Below the pieces are notes generated by a model. The model worked only from the letters and a program-made list of their open reading frames with translations. It was not told where the DNA came from and searched no databases. The position numbers and the translations under genes are program-made. Below, piece by piece: positions 8,492-17,824 of a stretch of 64,000 bases of DNA. Numbering within the stretch: the first letter of the stretch is position 1; each line of letters starts with the position of its first letter. The DNA comes from JABDJX01 sp039942715 (GTDB lineage: Bacteria; Pseudomonadota; Alphaproteobacteria; Rhodobacterales; Rhodobacteraceae): NCBI GenBank assembly GCA_039942715.1, contig JBDVBY010000006.1:62001-126000 (forward strand), read 5' to 3'.

Positions 8492-10866
8492 ATGCGAGAT
8501 TTGTCAAAACTCATCTCGGCGTTGACTGTGCCGTCTGCGCTTGCTGACGATGAGGGCGTTGTCGTTGCGCATAATGACGCCTTCGCCAAATTCTGTCTGC
8601 GTGAAAGAACAGCACTGATCGGAGAGCATTTGCGTGATGTTCTTCCGCACTCTGAACGTGCTGCTGCGGATCATCATCTGGACAGTTTTAGGTGCAAAAA
8701 ACCGCGCGAAACGTTTGATACTCCGCTCGGTGCGACCACGGTTTTCAAGACCATCGACACTGGCGGCAAACGCTTGATCTTGTGTCAAAGCGAAGCGCCG
8801 AAACTTGAAGACCAATTGCTCCACTTCTTTCGTGAACACGCCGATCAGGGGTTTTGGGACTTAGATGTGAAGAGCGGTCGTTTTGCGGCCTCTGATGCCT
8901 GGCGCGTGATGCGCGGCATAAGCCTTGATGAAGAGATCATCGTCTTGGATCTTGACTGGCTTCAAGATGTGCACCCCCAGGATCGCGAGCGTCTTAGGAC
9001 TGTTCTTGAAAGCCAATTGGCTGGCGATACCAAAATATTCAAAATTCAATACCGTCGCCGGCATTTGCAAACAAATGCGTGGATTTGGATTTACGGCCGC
9101 TCACAAGTGATTGACACTTCCCAAAACGGGCGCGCAAAGCGGATCGTGGGCACCGATACTGACATCACGGAAATCAAGCTCGACGAAAGCAAACTTGCTC
9201 AACTGAACAACCAGATCGAACTTGCCGTTGATGCCTCGGGGATCGGCACGTGGGAGTTTGATCTTAACACAGAGCGCGTCTTTTGGGACGATCGCCTTTT
9301 GAGCATGTATGGCCTGCCTGCAGAAGAGAACATTCGCTCGAACACCGATTGGGGAAGCTTTGTTCACCCCGATGATGCGGATGAAGCCATTGCCTACACT
9401 GAAGAATGTGCGCTGACGCAATCAGATGTGAAGTACGATTTTCGTATTATCAGAACCGATGGCGAAGTGCGCCATTTCAGAACTATGGCGCGTTACATTG
9501 ACCTGTCTGAAACCGAAACCAAACTGATCGGCGTCAACATTGATGTCACCGAAGACGTCTTGCGCACGCAAGAATTGGAAAACGCGCGCGCGCAGCTTGA
9601 GTTTGAAAGCCAGCACGATGCGCTGACCGGACTAGCCAATCGGCGTTTGATGGACGACACGATCGCAGAGGCGCTTAGCGCGCACGGTGAAATGTGCATC
9701 ATGCACATGGACTTGGACTATTTCAAAGAAATCAACGACTCGCTTGGGCATGCTGCGGGAGACGCTGTTCTGGTTCATGTCGCCGAAACGCTTAAGCAAA
9801 TCTTGGACGAGGCATTGTTGATCTGTCGCCTTGGGGGCGACGAGTTTTCCGTCCTATTCGCGCCCGTCCCCTCTGAGGATCATTTAGAAGAGCTTGGCGA
9901 ACGCGTCCTCAATGCGTTTCGCCATCCCTATATCTTTGAAAGCAGTGCGTGTCCGATCAGCGTCAGCATTGGAGCCGCTTCAGGACAAGACAAAGACACC
10001 GTCTACGCCCATGCAGACGTCGCACTTTACGCAGCCAAAAAAACGCAGGCCGCTCGCAGTTTCGCGCCTATACCGAGCGCGCCGGCGAACGCGCCAATGG
10101 CCTGTTACGCCGTCGTCAGGACTTGGCGGACGCAATCAAGGAAGGCAAAATCGAATGCTGGTACCAGCCGCAATTCGACGCGGCCACACATCAGCTTATC
10201 GGCGCAGAAGCGCTCGCTAGATTGCGCCTTAGCCACGAAAAGCTGTGGTCTCCTGAGGACTTTTTGCCTTTGGCAGAGCAAACCGGGCTTTTGATGGAGA
10301 TCGACGAATTCATGTTCCAGCAGGTCTTGGCCGATCAAAACAAATGGGCTGAAGCTGGGCTCTATTATCCGCGCGTTTCGGTCAACTTCTCGCAGCAACG
10401 GCTCGCTGAAAAATCCTTGATGGAGCGCATAACTGAACAAATCAAACCACATCACGCACTGTCGATAGAAGTTTTGGAAACCGCATTCATGGACAATCCT
10501 GACGCCCCAATGCTGCAACGACTGGAAGGTTTTCGTGCATTGGGTTTTGGGATTGAGCTTGACGATTTTGGCTCGGGACATGCGTCGATCGTGTCCATGC
10601 TGTCGATAAAGCCGGACAAGATCAAGATCGATCAGCGCCTGACAAAGGATATCGCGACATCACATAGCGCGATGACGACCCTAAAGGCATTGGTCACCAT
10701 AGGGCGCGCGCACAACACTGGCATTGTCCTGGAAGGGATTGAAACCTCTGAACAATTGTTGGCGTGCGAGAGCGTTGACTGCGATGTTCTGCAAGGGTTC
10801 GCCTTAAGCGGGTGTTGGCGAGGCCAAACGCAATCCGCCAATGTGTTTGCGCGCAATCGCATTTAG
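8492..10866 (+). CDS. PAS-GGDEF-EAL c-di-GMP signalling protein, frameshifted at 10037-10043
   Basis: Read through, this encodes about 791 residues: three PAS-like sensor segments (about 1-100, 120-235, 245-365), a GGDEF diguanylate cyclase domain (GGDEF at residues 448-452) and an EAL phosphodiesterase domain. The first frame runs 8492-10294 and loses similarity after LYAAKK; the EAL half lies in the frame ending at 10866. The switch needs one extra base at the seven-A run 10037-10043. EAL residues are intact: the EAL triplet at 10207-10215, DDFGSG, KIKID and EGIE. No RxxD inhibitory site is seen before GGDEF. The 3' end overlaps the opposing MATE gene by 63 bases. The frameshift may be a sequencing error, a recent mutation or slippage. 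Confidence 0.8.
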
Positions 10867-12186
10867 GATGAACAAAGCCGCGATCCAGCCTGTTGTAACG
10901 GCGGCTGCAATGCCGAACCAAACGCCCCAAACATCAAAGCCGATAAGTCCAACAAACACCCAGATGAAGAACGCGATGCCAAAGCCTTGGCGATAAATGC
11001 TGATCCACAGCGTCCAGATGGGCTGTTTTAACGCCTGAAGGAACGAGTTGATTGAAAACAGCATCATATAGATCGCAAACAAAAACGCATCGACAATCAG
11101 ATAGGCGCGCCCCACCTCGATCACGCGGGCATCGTCGGTAAACAAGCTCATCGCGAAACCTCCGCCAAGCCATAAGATCGGCACGGCTATCAAGCTCATC
11201 GCAAACCCCGTTTTCCAGCAAAAGAACAGCGCTTCTCGGACGCGATTGTAGTCACCAGCACCAAAATTCTGGCCTGCAATCGGCAATAGCGCGCCTGTCA
11301 TCCCCAGCACGGGTAGCAACAATATCTGTTCGATGCGAAGCGCGATGCCATAGGCCGCAATCGCCTCACCGCCAAAACCTTTGAGCGCGTATTGCACAAC
11401 AAAGCCCGAGATGAACATCACCATCATCGCCACGCTGGCAGGTAACAATTGTGCAGTTATTTCGCGAAACACAGACAAATCGGGCGTGAATTCAGAACGT
11501 TTGACGCCCTCCATCACTTCAAGTTTGAAGATGCGCGAGACGATGAACGCCATCGCCCCGGTTTGGCTGATGACCGTCGCAAGAGCGATGCCGTTAAAGC
11601 CCATGCCGCCCCAAATGCCGGGAACGCCAAACATCAGCAAAGGGTTGAGGAAGATGTTGACGAAAAACGCGACCATCATTGCGCGCTGCATCGACTTGGT
11701 ATCGCCATGCGCCTGCAAAATGCCGTTGCCACCAAAGGCCAGCAGGAACCCCGGCAGCGCAAAGATCAGCCAGCGGAAATAACCCAACGCCGCATCGCGG
11801 TACCCGCCCGGTTCAGACACAAGAGCGATCAACCATGGCCCAGAGAAGGTACCGATGACCAGTAGGATCAGCGTCACGATCACACCGTAACTCAGCCCCT
11901 GAGCGATATAAGTGCGCGTGGCGGCTTTATCTTTGCGACCCTTCGCGTTGCTGACAAGCGCGCTGATCGCCGAGCCAAGACCAAAACCAATTGCCATCAA
12001 AATGAAAAACGCCTGAAACCCAATGGCAAGACCGGCTTGAGCATCCGTTGAAAGCCGCCCGGCCCAATAGACATCAACGATGTTGTATAGCGTTGAAAAA
12101 AGCATCCCGAACGCCGCCGGGATCGCAAGGTTCTTGAAATGCTCAGACATTGGCCCGGTGGTCAGATCATCTTGGACCACACTCAC
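10804..12186 (-). CDS. MATE-family multidrug/Na+ antiporter
   Basis: The 460-residue membrane protein has about twelve hydrophobic segments and the MATE start signature (DLTTGP followed by IPAAFGMLFSTLYNIVD), which argues for the GTG start at 12186 rather than the ATG at 12150. MATE proteins export cationic drugs or metabolites in exchange for Na+ or H+. The GTG start overlaps the stop of the amino acid permease in GTGA, so it is probably co-transcribed with that ABC transporter. Its 3' end overlaps the GGDEF-EAL gene by 63 bases on the other strand. Confidence 0.85.
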   Translation of the reverse strand: MSVVQDDLTTGPMSEHFKNLAIPAAFGMLFSTLYNIVDVYWAGRLSTDAQAGLAIGFQAFFILMAIGFGLGSAISALVSNAKGRKDKAATRTYIAQGLSYGVIVTLILLVIGTFSGPWLIALVSEPGGYRDAALGYFRWLIFALPGFLLAFGGNGILQAHGDTKSMQRAMMVAFFVNIFLNPLLMFGVPGIWGGMGFNGIALATVISQTGAMAFIVSRIFKLEVMEGVKRSEFTPDLSVFREITAQLLPASVAMMVMFISGFVVQYALKGFGGEAIAAYGIALRIEQILLLPVLGMTGALLPIAGQNFGAGDYNRVREALFFCWKTGFAMSLIAVPILWLGGGFAMSLFTDDARVIEVGRAYLIVDAFLFAIYMMLFSINSFLQALKQPIWTLWISIYRQGFGIAFFIWVFVGLIGFDVWGVWFGIAAAVTTGWIAALFILNAIARKHIGGLRLASPTPA

Positions 12187-12923
12187 TCTTCGGCCGCTTT
12201 CATTCGCCGCTCTAACCAACGTACACCGGCCGAGACGATCAAGATCAACACAAGGTACTCAAGCACAAGGATCGTGTAGATTTCGAGAGGTCGGTACTCT
12301 GAAACGACAAGTTCGTTTGCCTTCCGCGTCAGTTCTTGCATCCCGATCACTGACACAAGCGATGACATTTTCAACATGTAAACCAACTGGTTGCCAAGTG
12401 CTGGTAGGATGCGGCGGATCGCTTGGGGCAGGATTACATAGCGCATCGTGTCGCGGTAATTCAGCGAGATGGACTGCGCCGCCTCGTACTGCCCCTTGGC
12501 GATGGACTGGATGCCTGCACGGAAAATCTCGGCTTGAAAAGCACTGTCTGAAAGCGCCAGCGCCAACACCCCCGCCCAAAACACGCTGAGTGTCAGACCA
12601 GTAAGCGTTGGCAGGCCGTAATAGACCCAAAGGATTAAAACGAGGATCGGCACTGCGCGCACGATCTCGACGTAAACGCGATTGAATGCGCGCCAGCCTT
12701 TGTTCGATGACAGACCCGGCAGCGCGACAAGCAGGCCGACAAAAACCGAGATCAGGATCGCAGTGACCGAAAGCGCAATAGTATAATAGGCGCCCGTCAG
12801 CATGAATTTAAGGTTGTTGAACCCGTTTGTGGTGCTGGGATCGACAACGTACCAACCCCAGTTGTCCGAACAGCCCGCCAGCAAAAGAAACATGGGCACG
12901 AGAAGAAGAAACCGTTTCATCAC
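12183..12923 (-). CDS. Polar amino acid ABC transporter permease
   Basis: The 246-residue permease has the HisM/GlnP fold with the EAA-type loop (SDSAFQAEIFRAGIQSIAKG) that contacts the ATPase. Only one permease gene is present, so it probably works as a homodimer. The N terminus is unusual: a short hydrophobic stretch ending in LLLAGCSD looks like a lipoprotein signal with a lipobox Cys at about residue 18. It lies 6 bases downstream of the ATPase gene and overlaps the MATE gene. Substrate is unknown; the linked binding protein suggests an acidic or aromatic amino-acid-like compound. Confidence 0.85.
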   Translation of the reverse strand: MMKRFLLLVPMFLLLAGCSDNWGWYVVDPSTTNGFNNLKFMLTGAYYTIALSVTAILISVFVGLLVALPGLSSNKGWRAFNRVYVEIVRAVPILVLILWVYYGLPTLTGLTLSVFWAGVLALALSDSAFQAEIFRAGIQSIAKGQYEAAQSISLNYRDTMRYVILPQAIRRILPALGNQLVYMLKMSSLVSVIGMQELTRKANELVVSEYRPLEIYTILVLEYLVLILIVSAGVRWLERRMKAAEE

Positions 12924-12929
12924 CGCCCC

Positions 12930-13676
12930 CTAGTGGTTCAAGATTTGTTTGATAAATGCGCCGAAACGCTTTGATTTAGGCGCAGTGAACACTTGTTCAG
13001 GTGGGCCAACCTCGACGATCTCGCCCTTGTCCATGAACACCATCTTGTCGGCCACGCGACGCGCGAACCCCATTTCGTGGGTGACCACGATCATCGTCAT
13101 CCCGCTTTCGGCAAGCTCGGTCATCACCTCAAGCACTTCGGCGATCATTTCGGGATCAAGCGCCGAAGTCGGCTCGTCAAACAACAGAATGCGCGGCTCC
13201 ATGCAAAGGCTGCGCGCAATGGCCACACGCTGTTGCTGACCTCCTGATAGCTGGCGCGGATATTTCTGCGCCTGATCAGGGATTTGCACGCGCTCAAGGT
13301 ACTTCATCGCCCGCGCGTCTGCATCCTCTTCAGACAGCCCCAACACACGTTTTGGTCCCAGTGTCAGATTTTCGATCACCGTCAGGTGCGGAAACAGATT
13401 GAACTGCTGAAACACCATGCCAACCATGCCGCGGATTTTCTCAAGGCTTTCAGCAGTCCCCGTCAGCGTGATCCCATCGACAACAATGTCGCCGCTTTCA
13501 TGAGCTTCAAGCCTGTTTATGCAGCGGATCAACGTCGATTTGCCCGAGCCCGACGGGCCACAAACGACCACGCGCTCGCCAAGGTGCACGTCTAAAGAAA
13601 CGTCCTTCAATGCCTGAAACTCTCCAAAATACTTGGAAACGTTGCGCAAAGTAATGAGGGGTGTGTCTGTGGTCAT
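12930..13676 (-). CDS. Polar amino acid ABC transporter ATP-binding protein
   Basis: The 248-residue ATPase has Walker A GPSGSGKST, signature LSGGQQQR, Walker B ILLFDEPTSALD and the H-loop VVTHEMGFA, all intact, and belongs to the GlnQ/HisP group. The frame is open to a GTG at 13703, but ATG at 13676 (MTTDTPLITL) fits family length and has an AAGGA about 14 bases upstream. It heads the minus-strand operon and is divergent from the binding protein gene at 13807. Confidence 0.88.
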   Translation of the reverse strand: MTTDTPLITLRNVSKYFGEFQALKDVSLDVHLGERVVVCGPSGSGKSTLIRCINRLEAHESGDIVVDGITLTGTAESLEKIRGMVGMVFQQFNLFPHLTVIENLTLGPKRVLGLSEEDADARAMKYLERVQIPDQAQKYPRQLSGGQQQRVAIARSLCMEPRILLFDEPTSALDPEMIAEVLEVMTELAESGMTMIVVTHEMGFARRVADKMVFMDKGEIVEVGPPEQVFTAPKSKRFGAFIKQILNH

Positions 13677-13806
13677 CGCAGTTTGAGAAATCCTTGTGAT
13701 CACGCGTTCGTTAGAAAATACGCGTCCTCAAAATTTTCTGAGCACTTTGCATTCCCAAACTGGTCTGGCAAACTAGCTAACAACGAATGCACCAAAAGGG
13801 AAACCC

Positions 13807-14592
13807 ATGAAACTGTTCAAAATTGCAGCCACAAGTCTCGTTTTAGCGCTAGGCGCTGGGCAGGCAATGGCACAATCCGCACTTAACGACATCCTCTCAG
13901 ACGGCGTTCTGAAAGTCGGCACAACGGGTGACTGGAACCCGATGACGATGCGCGATGTTGCGACAAACAAATACGAAGGCTACGACATCGACGTGATGAC
14001 AGCGCTTGCCGCTGATCTGGGTGTCGAAGTGGAATTCGTACCAACCGACTGGAAAACGCTGGTAAGCGGCGTGACCTCGGGTCAGTACCACATCACCGGC
14101 TCCGCTTCTGTTTCGCCAAGCCGCGCAAAAGCTGCGGGCTATTCCAACAGCTACTTTTCACTGGTCACCGTGCCTTTGACGCTCAAGACCAACATGGAGC
14201 GTTTTTCGGATTGGGATGATCTGAACAAGCCTGACGTTTCTGTCGCAGCCACGCTGGGCACGACGCAGGAATCTCAGGTGAAGCAGTACTTCCCAGACGC
14301 CGAGCACCGCATTGTCGAAGCCCCTGCCCGTGACTTCCAAGAAGTTCTGGCTGGTCGCGCAGATGCGAACATCACCTCCAACGTTGAAGCCAACAAGCTG
14401 GTGGCGCAGTACGACCAACTGATGATCGTACCCGTACCAGAGGGTCGTTCGCCGACACCGATCGCGATGTTGATGCCACAGGGCGATCAGGTTTGGATCA
14501 ACTATGTGAACACCTGGATCACGCTGAAACAAGAGCAGGGCTTTTTCGACGAGCTTGGCAAAAAGTGGCAGCTGATCGGCGAAACGGGCTAA
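13807..14592 (+). CDS. Periplasmic amino acid-binding protein (SBP family 3)
   Basis: The 261-residue protein carries a Sec signal peptide (MKLFKIAATSLVLALGAG, cleavage after AMA) and a family-3 solute-binding fold beginning LNDILSDGVLKVGTTGDW. The sequence also resembles cyclohexadienyl dehydratase (PheC) relatives, which derive from this fold, so an enzymatic role is not fully excluded; the divergent ATPase and permease favour transport. AAAAGGG precedes the ATG. The 130-base gap to the ATPase start must hold both promoters. A terminator follows at 14616. Confidence 0.85.
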   Translation: MKLFKIAATSLVLALGAGQAMAQSALNDILSDGVLKVGTTGDWNPMTMRDVATNKYEGYDIDVMTALAADLGVEVEFVPTDWKTLVSGVTSGQYHITGSASVSPSRAKAAGYSNSYFSLVTVPLTLKTNMERFSDWDDLNKPDVSVAATLGTTQESQVKQYFPDAEHRIVEAPARDFQEVLAGRADANITSNVEANKLVAQYDQLMIVPVPEGRSPTPIAMLMPQGDQVWINYVNTWITLKQEQGFFDELGKKWQLIGETG

Positions 14593-14615
14593 GCCCATCG
14601 CACAACAAACACCAA

Positions 14616-14642
14616 GGGTCGGCCACAGCGCCGGCCCTTTTC
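14616..14642 (+). terminator. Rho-independent terminator after the binding protein gene
   Basis: GGGTCGGC and GCCGGCCC form an 8-base stem (one G-U pair) around a CACAGC-type loop, followed by TTTT. It begins 23 bases after the stop of the binding protein gene. Confidence 0.8.
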
Positions 14643-14667
14643 ATTTCACGGCCCGCAGAGAACCTTC

Positions 14668-15321
14668 ATGATCACGATCTACTCCGACCCCGTCTCGCTT
14701 TACTGTGCCAAGCTACGCATCCTGCTGCGCCACAAAGGTTTGGATTACGAAGAACTGCCGCCGCCGGGCGGGTATGGATCGGAAGAATATCGTGCGATTG
14801 TGCCTTCGGGGAATCTGCCAGCAATGGTTCACAACGGCTTTATGCTGGCAGACAGCGAAGCAATTGCCGAATATCTGAACGAGGCATTCCCCGATGTGCC
14901 AATGCTGCCCCATGACCTGCACTTACGCGCCAAGGTCCGCGAAAAAGGCCGCCTGCACGACACACGGCTGGAACCTGCCATTCGCACGATCTACCCCTTT
15001 GTCGCCTATGAAAATCAGAACACTGACGCCATCATCCAAACCGGGGCTGCAATCAATAAGAGCCTTGCTTCGCTGGACCTGCTGCTTTCGCATGAAACGC
15101 TTGATCAAAAGCAGTTATGGATGTGCGATTGTGGGTTTGCGGTGGCATTTGCTTGGATCAAAGCGTTTGAGCAGGCCGTGAACCTAAACGTCACGTGGCC
15201 GGAAGCCGTATCTGCCTATGACGCGCGATTGCGCAACTTTGACGCTGTGCAAGACGAGCTTACGGCCTACAAACCTGCGATGGACGGCTATCTGACAAAG
15301 GCCAAACCGCCGCAGGCCTAA
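14668..15321 (+). CDS. Glutathione S-transferase family protein
   Basis: The 217-residue protein has the thioredoxin-like N-terminal GST domain (MITIYSDPVSLYCAKLR, with Ser/Tyr/Cys near the glutathione site; SGNLPAMV cis-Pro and DSEAIAEYL motifs) and an all-helical C-terminal domain. Substrate is unknown. It stands alone after a terminator and overlaps the opposing small secreted protein gene by 4 bases. ATG at 14668 fits the family N terminus exactly. Confidence 0.85.
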   Translation: MITIYSDPVSLYCAKLRILLRHKGLDYEELPPPGGYGSEEYRAIVPSGNLPAMVHNGFMLADSEAIAEYLNEAFPDVPMLPHDLHLRAKVREKGRLHDTRLEPAIRTIYPFVAYENQNTDAIIQTGAAINKSLASLDLLLSHETLDQKQLWMCDCGFAVAFAWIKAFEQAVNLNVTWPEAVSAYDARLRNFDAVQDELTAYKPAMDGYLTKAKPPQA

Positions 15322-15683
15322 TTCGTTTTGATATTATCAAGGTCGCACAGTGAACGTGCGAATGACGCACTGATGCCTTTCGGGTTGCCCAAAACCAATA
15401 GCCCCGTCCGCTTTGCCCCCTCGGGCGACAAGCTAAAGCTAATACCGTTTCCTGCACGTCGTGGCGGTGAGGATGTACGGTAAATCTTGGTCGTGACCGG
15501 TTGGCCCAATTCGCGCACCACGTATTCTCCTGCAGCGCACCAGAATTGCCGCGCGCCAGAGTGGCCACGATAGGGCACCTCAAAACTGCTGCCGCCAGTA
15601 CTGCGTACAACCGAACCGTTCTTTGCCACGAAGGCCGATGCAGGTGTCGCCACCAGCAAGGCAAGAACTAGAATGTGCTTCAT
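15318..15683 (-). CDS. Small exported protein of unknown function
   Basis: From ATG at 15683 the product is 121 residues with a clear Sec signal peptide (MKHILVLALLVATPASA) and a mature part with two Cys (WCAAGEY and SLCDLDN) that could form a disulfide. The frame is open further upstream to 15767 but that extension lacks a signal-like start. I do not recognise the family; it looks like a small periplasmic protein. Confidence 0.65.
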   Translation of the reverse strand: MKHILVLALLVATPASAFVAKNGSVVRSTGGSSFEVPYRGHSGARQFWCAAGEYVVRELGQPVTTKIYRTSSPPRRAGNGISFSLSPEGAKRTGLLVLGNPKGISASFARSLCDLDNIKTN

Positions 15684-15815
15684 ATTAGGGCTCCGGACAT
15701 ATGCGCTTGGGTTCATGTATATAGATGTAGGCAGGGTCTGCGACCCAACCAAGCCCATCATGGCCAATTTGGCGGCTTGCTGCCAGTCACGTCTGAGTGC
15801 TGCACTGTGATCAGC

Positions 15816-16358
15816 TTAGTCTGACGGGACAAGTTCAAGGTACCGCGTGCCCGCGGCGTTCAAAGGCACATCGCTCAGAACACGAAATCCTGCTGTCTCG
15901 AAAATCTCGACCGGGTCTTCAGAGGTTTGCGTGGTGAAAACTGGTAAGCCATCCCCAAAGGCGACTGGTTCGATTGTCAGATGTACCTTGTGAATCGCAC
16001 GGTGCTTTAAGAACCAGTCATGCACACGGGTGCCACCAAGGATCAGACCATTGTCGCAGGCGTGCACACCGTCAACCAAGCCGCTTAACGCAGGCGGAGT
16101 GAGGTCACTTGGATCGACCCAAAGCTGCGTCGGGCGCTGCCATCCGCTGATTTGCGTGGAAAAAATGATGCGGCGTCGCTCTGGCCTGTCGGCGGCCAAA
16201 TGCGTGTTGCGCCCCATAACGGCCCAGTCCGCAGCGTTCACATCTCGAAAGAATAGCGCCTGTTCTTCCTCACTCGCCCAAGCCTGCGGCGGTTCATCCG
16301 TAGAGCGCGAAATAAAGCCATCGCGGCTGGTTGCGACGGTCAGCGTAAAATGGGTCAT
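15816..16358 (-). CDS. RibD C-terminal / dihydrofolate reductase-like protein
   Basis: The 180-residue protein shows the fold shared by dihydrofolate reductase and the RibD reductase domain: an SRDGFISR segment at the N terminus, VMGRNTH near residue 48, and the NADPH-loop LILGGTRVHDWFL near residue 125. Many such proteins are reductases of unknown substrate. No riboflavin or folate genes are adjacent, so no pathway can be assigned. Confidence 0.75.
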   Translation of the reverse strand: MTHFTLTVATSRDGFISRSTDEPPQAWASEEEQALFFRDVNAADWAVMGRNTHLAADRPERRRIIFSTQISGWQRPTQLWVDPSDLTPPALSGLVDGVHACDNGLILGGTRVHDWFLKHRAIHKVHLTIEPVAFGDGLPVFTTQTSEDPVEIFETAGFRVLSDVPLNAAGTRYLELVPSD

Positions 16359-16383
16359 GGATGCGGGTCGCTCTGCGTGGGCG

Positions 16384-16545
16384 TCAATAGCCCATCATAC
16401 CAACAACACTTGGCAAGGCCGCCGCCGAGCCAGCACCAACAACAGCGCCAATGGCAAAGCGGGGGATAATGGCACCAAGCTTTGGCGCAACAAGGCTCAG
16501 AAGTCCGCAGACAACGGCGTAAAATATAAGAGATACAGGTTCCAT
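16384..16545 (-). CDS. Small hydrophobic membrane protein, 53 residues
   Basis: ATG at 16545 opens a 53-residue frame ending TGA at 16384-16386. The product starts MEPVSLIFYAVVCGLLSLV and has two hydrophobic stretches separated by a Pro-Lys turn, with a Gly/Ala-rich second helix. It lies between the RibD-like and HlyU genes on the same strand. No clear ribosome site is visible, so it is supported only by composition and by filling the gap. Confidence 0.45.
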   Translation of the reverse strand: MEPVSLIFYAVVCGLLSLVAPKLGAIIPRFAIGAVVGAGSAAALPSVVGMMGY

Positions 16546-16595
16546 GAACTAAGCGTAGCACGCGTTTTACGCCGTCGGCCAGAACAATTGCGCAG

Positions 16596-16871
16596 CTAGC
16601 CGTTGAACAAACGCTCGCCCATCTGATCAATCAACTGCTTGGCTTTGCCGACAGAAGCGTCTTTGGCGCTTTGCAAGTCGTCCAATGTGTCAGCGCGGAT
16701 CAGGGTGTGCGTTTTCATCTCGCCTTCCACCTCTTTTTCGATCAACGCGCCAATGCGATAGCGCGGCCCCTCGGCCACCGGTTGAGCGGTGATGTGAAAG
16801 CCTTCGTATTCTTCGGGCTTGGCCTCGGGTTTTGAGCCACCGCCGCCGAAAAGCTTGGAAAGAAGAGACAT
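16596..16871 (-). CDS. HlyU-family protein
   Basis: The 91-residue protein matches the HlyU family (MSLLSKLFGGG start, EEYEGFHI near residue 22, RADTLDDLQSAKDASV near residue 60). In Vibrio HlyU is a transcription activator of hemolysin; in alphaproteobacteria the role is not known. The gene is single, with a 199-base gap to the cupredoxin gene. Confidence 0.8.
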   Translation of the reverse strand: MSLLSKLFGGGGSKPEAKPEEYEGFHITAQPVAEGPRYRIGALIEKEVEGEMKTHTLIRADTLDDLQSAKDASVGKAKQLIDQMGERLFNG

Positions 16872-17070
16872 GACGCAGACCTTTTTTGTGGAGTTATGCG
16901 CGAGTTTACCCTTGGGCGTGGCAGTGTCAAAGCCCAGTCTTTATTGCCAAAAATATGTGCGATTGCGGGGCCGCCAAAAAAAAACAAGAAATGCGTGAAT
17001 AATCCCGAAAGCTGACGCGTAACCCTTTTGAACACAGTGGTTCAGAACAGAGAAACGCAAGGACAATCCG

Positions 17071-17412
17071 ATGAAAAATGCAAACCGCCGCACCTTCCTG
17101 AAACTTGGTCTCACAGCTTTGGCTGTTCCAATGGCTGCCAAGATGGCCTCAGCCGGGGGTCACAAAGTCCACGTTGTTGAAATCAAAGGTCACAAGTTTT
17201 CCCCCGCCTCGCTGAAAATGGAAGCAGGCGACAAGGTTCAGTTCATCAACATGGACGGTGCACCCCACACCGCCACCGCCACCAACGGCGCCTTCGATAC
17301 AGGCCGGTTGAACAAAGGCGACGACAGCGTTGTCGAGATCAAAGCAGCCGGCAACTATGGTTACTTCTGCGCCTTCCACCCCGGTATGAAGGGCAAAATC
17401 GCCGCTTCTTAA
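17071..17412 (+). CDS. Cupredoxin (amicyanin/pseudoazurin-type blue copper protein)
   Basis: The 113-residue protein has a twin-arginine signal (NRRTFLKLG, cleavage after about residue 28) and a plastocyanin-like domain. The type 1 copper ligands are H66 (GAPHTA), C100, H103 and M106 (CAFHPGM). Export by Tat suggests folding before export. It would carry electrons in the periplasm; the partner is not visible here. AAGGA lies 8 bases before ATG. Confidence 0.88.
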   Translation: MKNANRRTFLKLGLTALAVPMAAKMASAGGHKVHVVEIKGHKFSPASLKMEAGDKVQFINMDGAPHTATATNGAFDTGRLNKGDDSVVEIKAAGNYGYFCAFHPGMKGKIAAS

Positions 17413-17442
17413 AAGTGCCTTCGATGTAACGAGTGAGTGGGT

Positions 17443-17484
17443 GACCCCGGCGTTCTGGCTTTGTGTGTGGCCAGCGTCGGGGTC
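17443..17484. terminator. Strong hairpin between convergent genes
   Basis: GACCCCGGCG plus CTGGC pairs with GCCAG plus CGTCGGGGTC around a TTTGTGTGTG loop, interrupted by a TT bulge. It sits 30 bases after the cupredoxin stop and abuts the DUF1294 stop. No T-run follows on either strand, so it may act as a 3' end stabiliser or a weak bidirectional terminator. Confidence 0.55.
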
Positions 17485-17485
17485 C

Positions 17486-17812
17486 TTAGAAAAAGCTTAG
17501 AAAGCTCTCTAACAGAGTCCACGCCCATGCGCGCCCAGACGGTACAAGAAGTGCGACAAATGTGAGCGCGTTGAACGCAACCGACGCCCTGAGCAAAGAG
17601 CGGAATGGCTCTTTGCGCGTTTTGTGACGGAACCGGCGTTGCGCTATTACGCCGCCAACGCCACCGCCCAAAAAAGCCCACATCAGCAATCGGCGTTCTG
17701 GAACCCGCCACCCGTCACCTTGGGCAGCACGTTTGTCCCAAAACATGAGCGCAAAGCACAAAAGGGATGCCACCACGAACCACAGAAGGATCAGCGGAAC
17801 AGGGTCTTGCAT
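17486..17812 (-). CDS. DUF1294 family membrane protein
   Basis: The 108-residue protein has three hydrophobic segments and the DUF1294 pattern: FWDKRAAQ near residue 25, RVPERRLL, then a Gly-rich helix and a basic RRFRHKTRKEPF segment near residue 60. The function of this family is unknown. It ends 13 bases upstream of the rpoD stop region, on the same strand as rpoD. Confidence 0.75.
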   Translation of the reverse strand: MQDPVPLILLWFVVASLLCFALMFWDKRAAQGDGWRVPERRLLMWAFLGGGVGGVIAQRRFRHKTRKEPFRSLLRASVAFNALTFVALLVPSGRAWAWTLLESFLSFF

Positions 17813-17824
17813 CAGTGCTGGCGC

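Noticed and set aside
10037..10044. Classical -1 slippery heptamer A-AAA-AAC
   Set aside because: The zero frame reads AAA AAA ACG, so the heptamer is out of phase for tandem tRNA slippage; only single-tRNA or polymerase slippage would fit.
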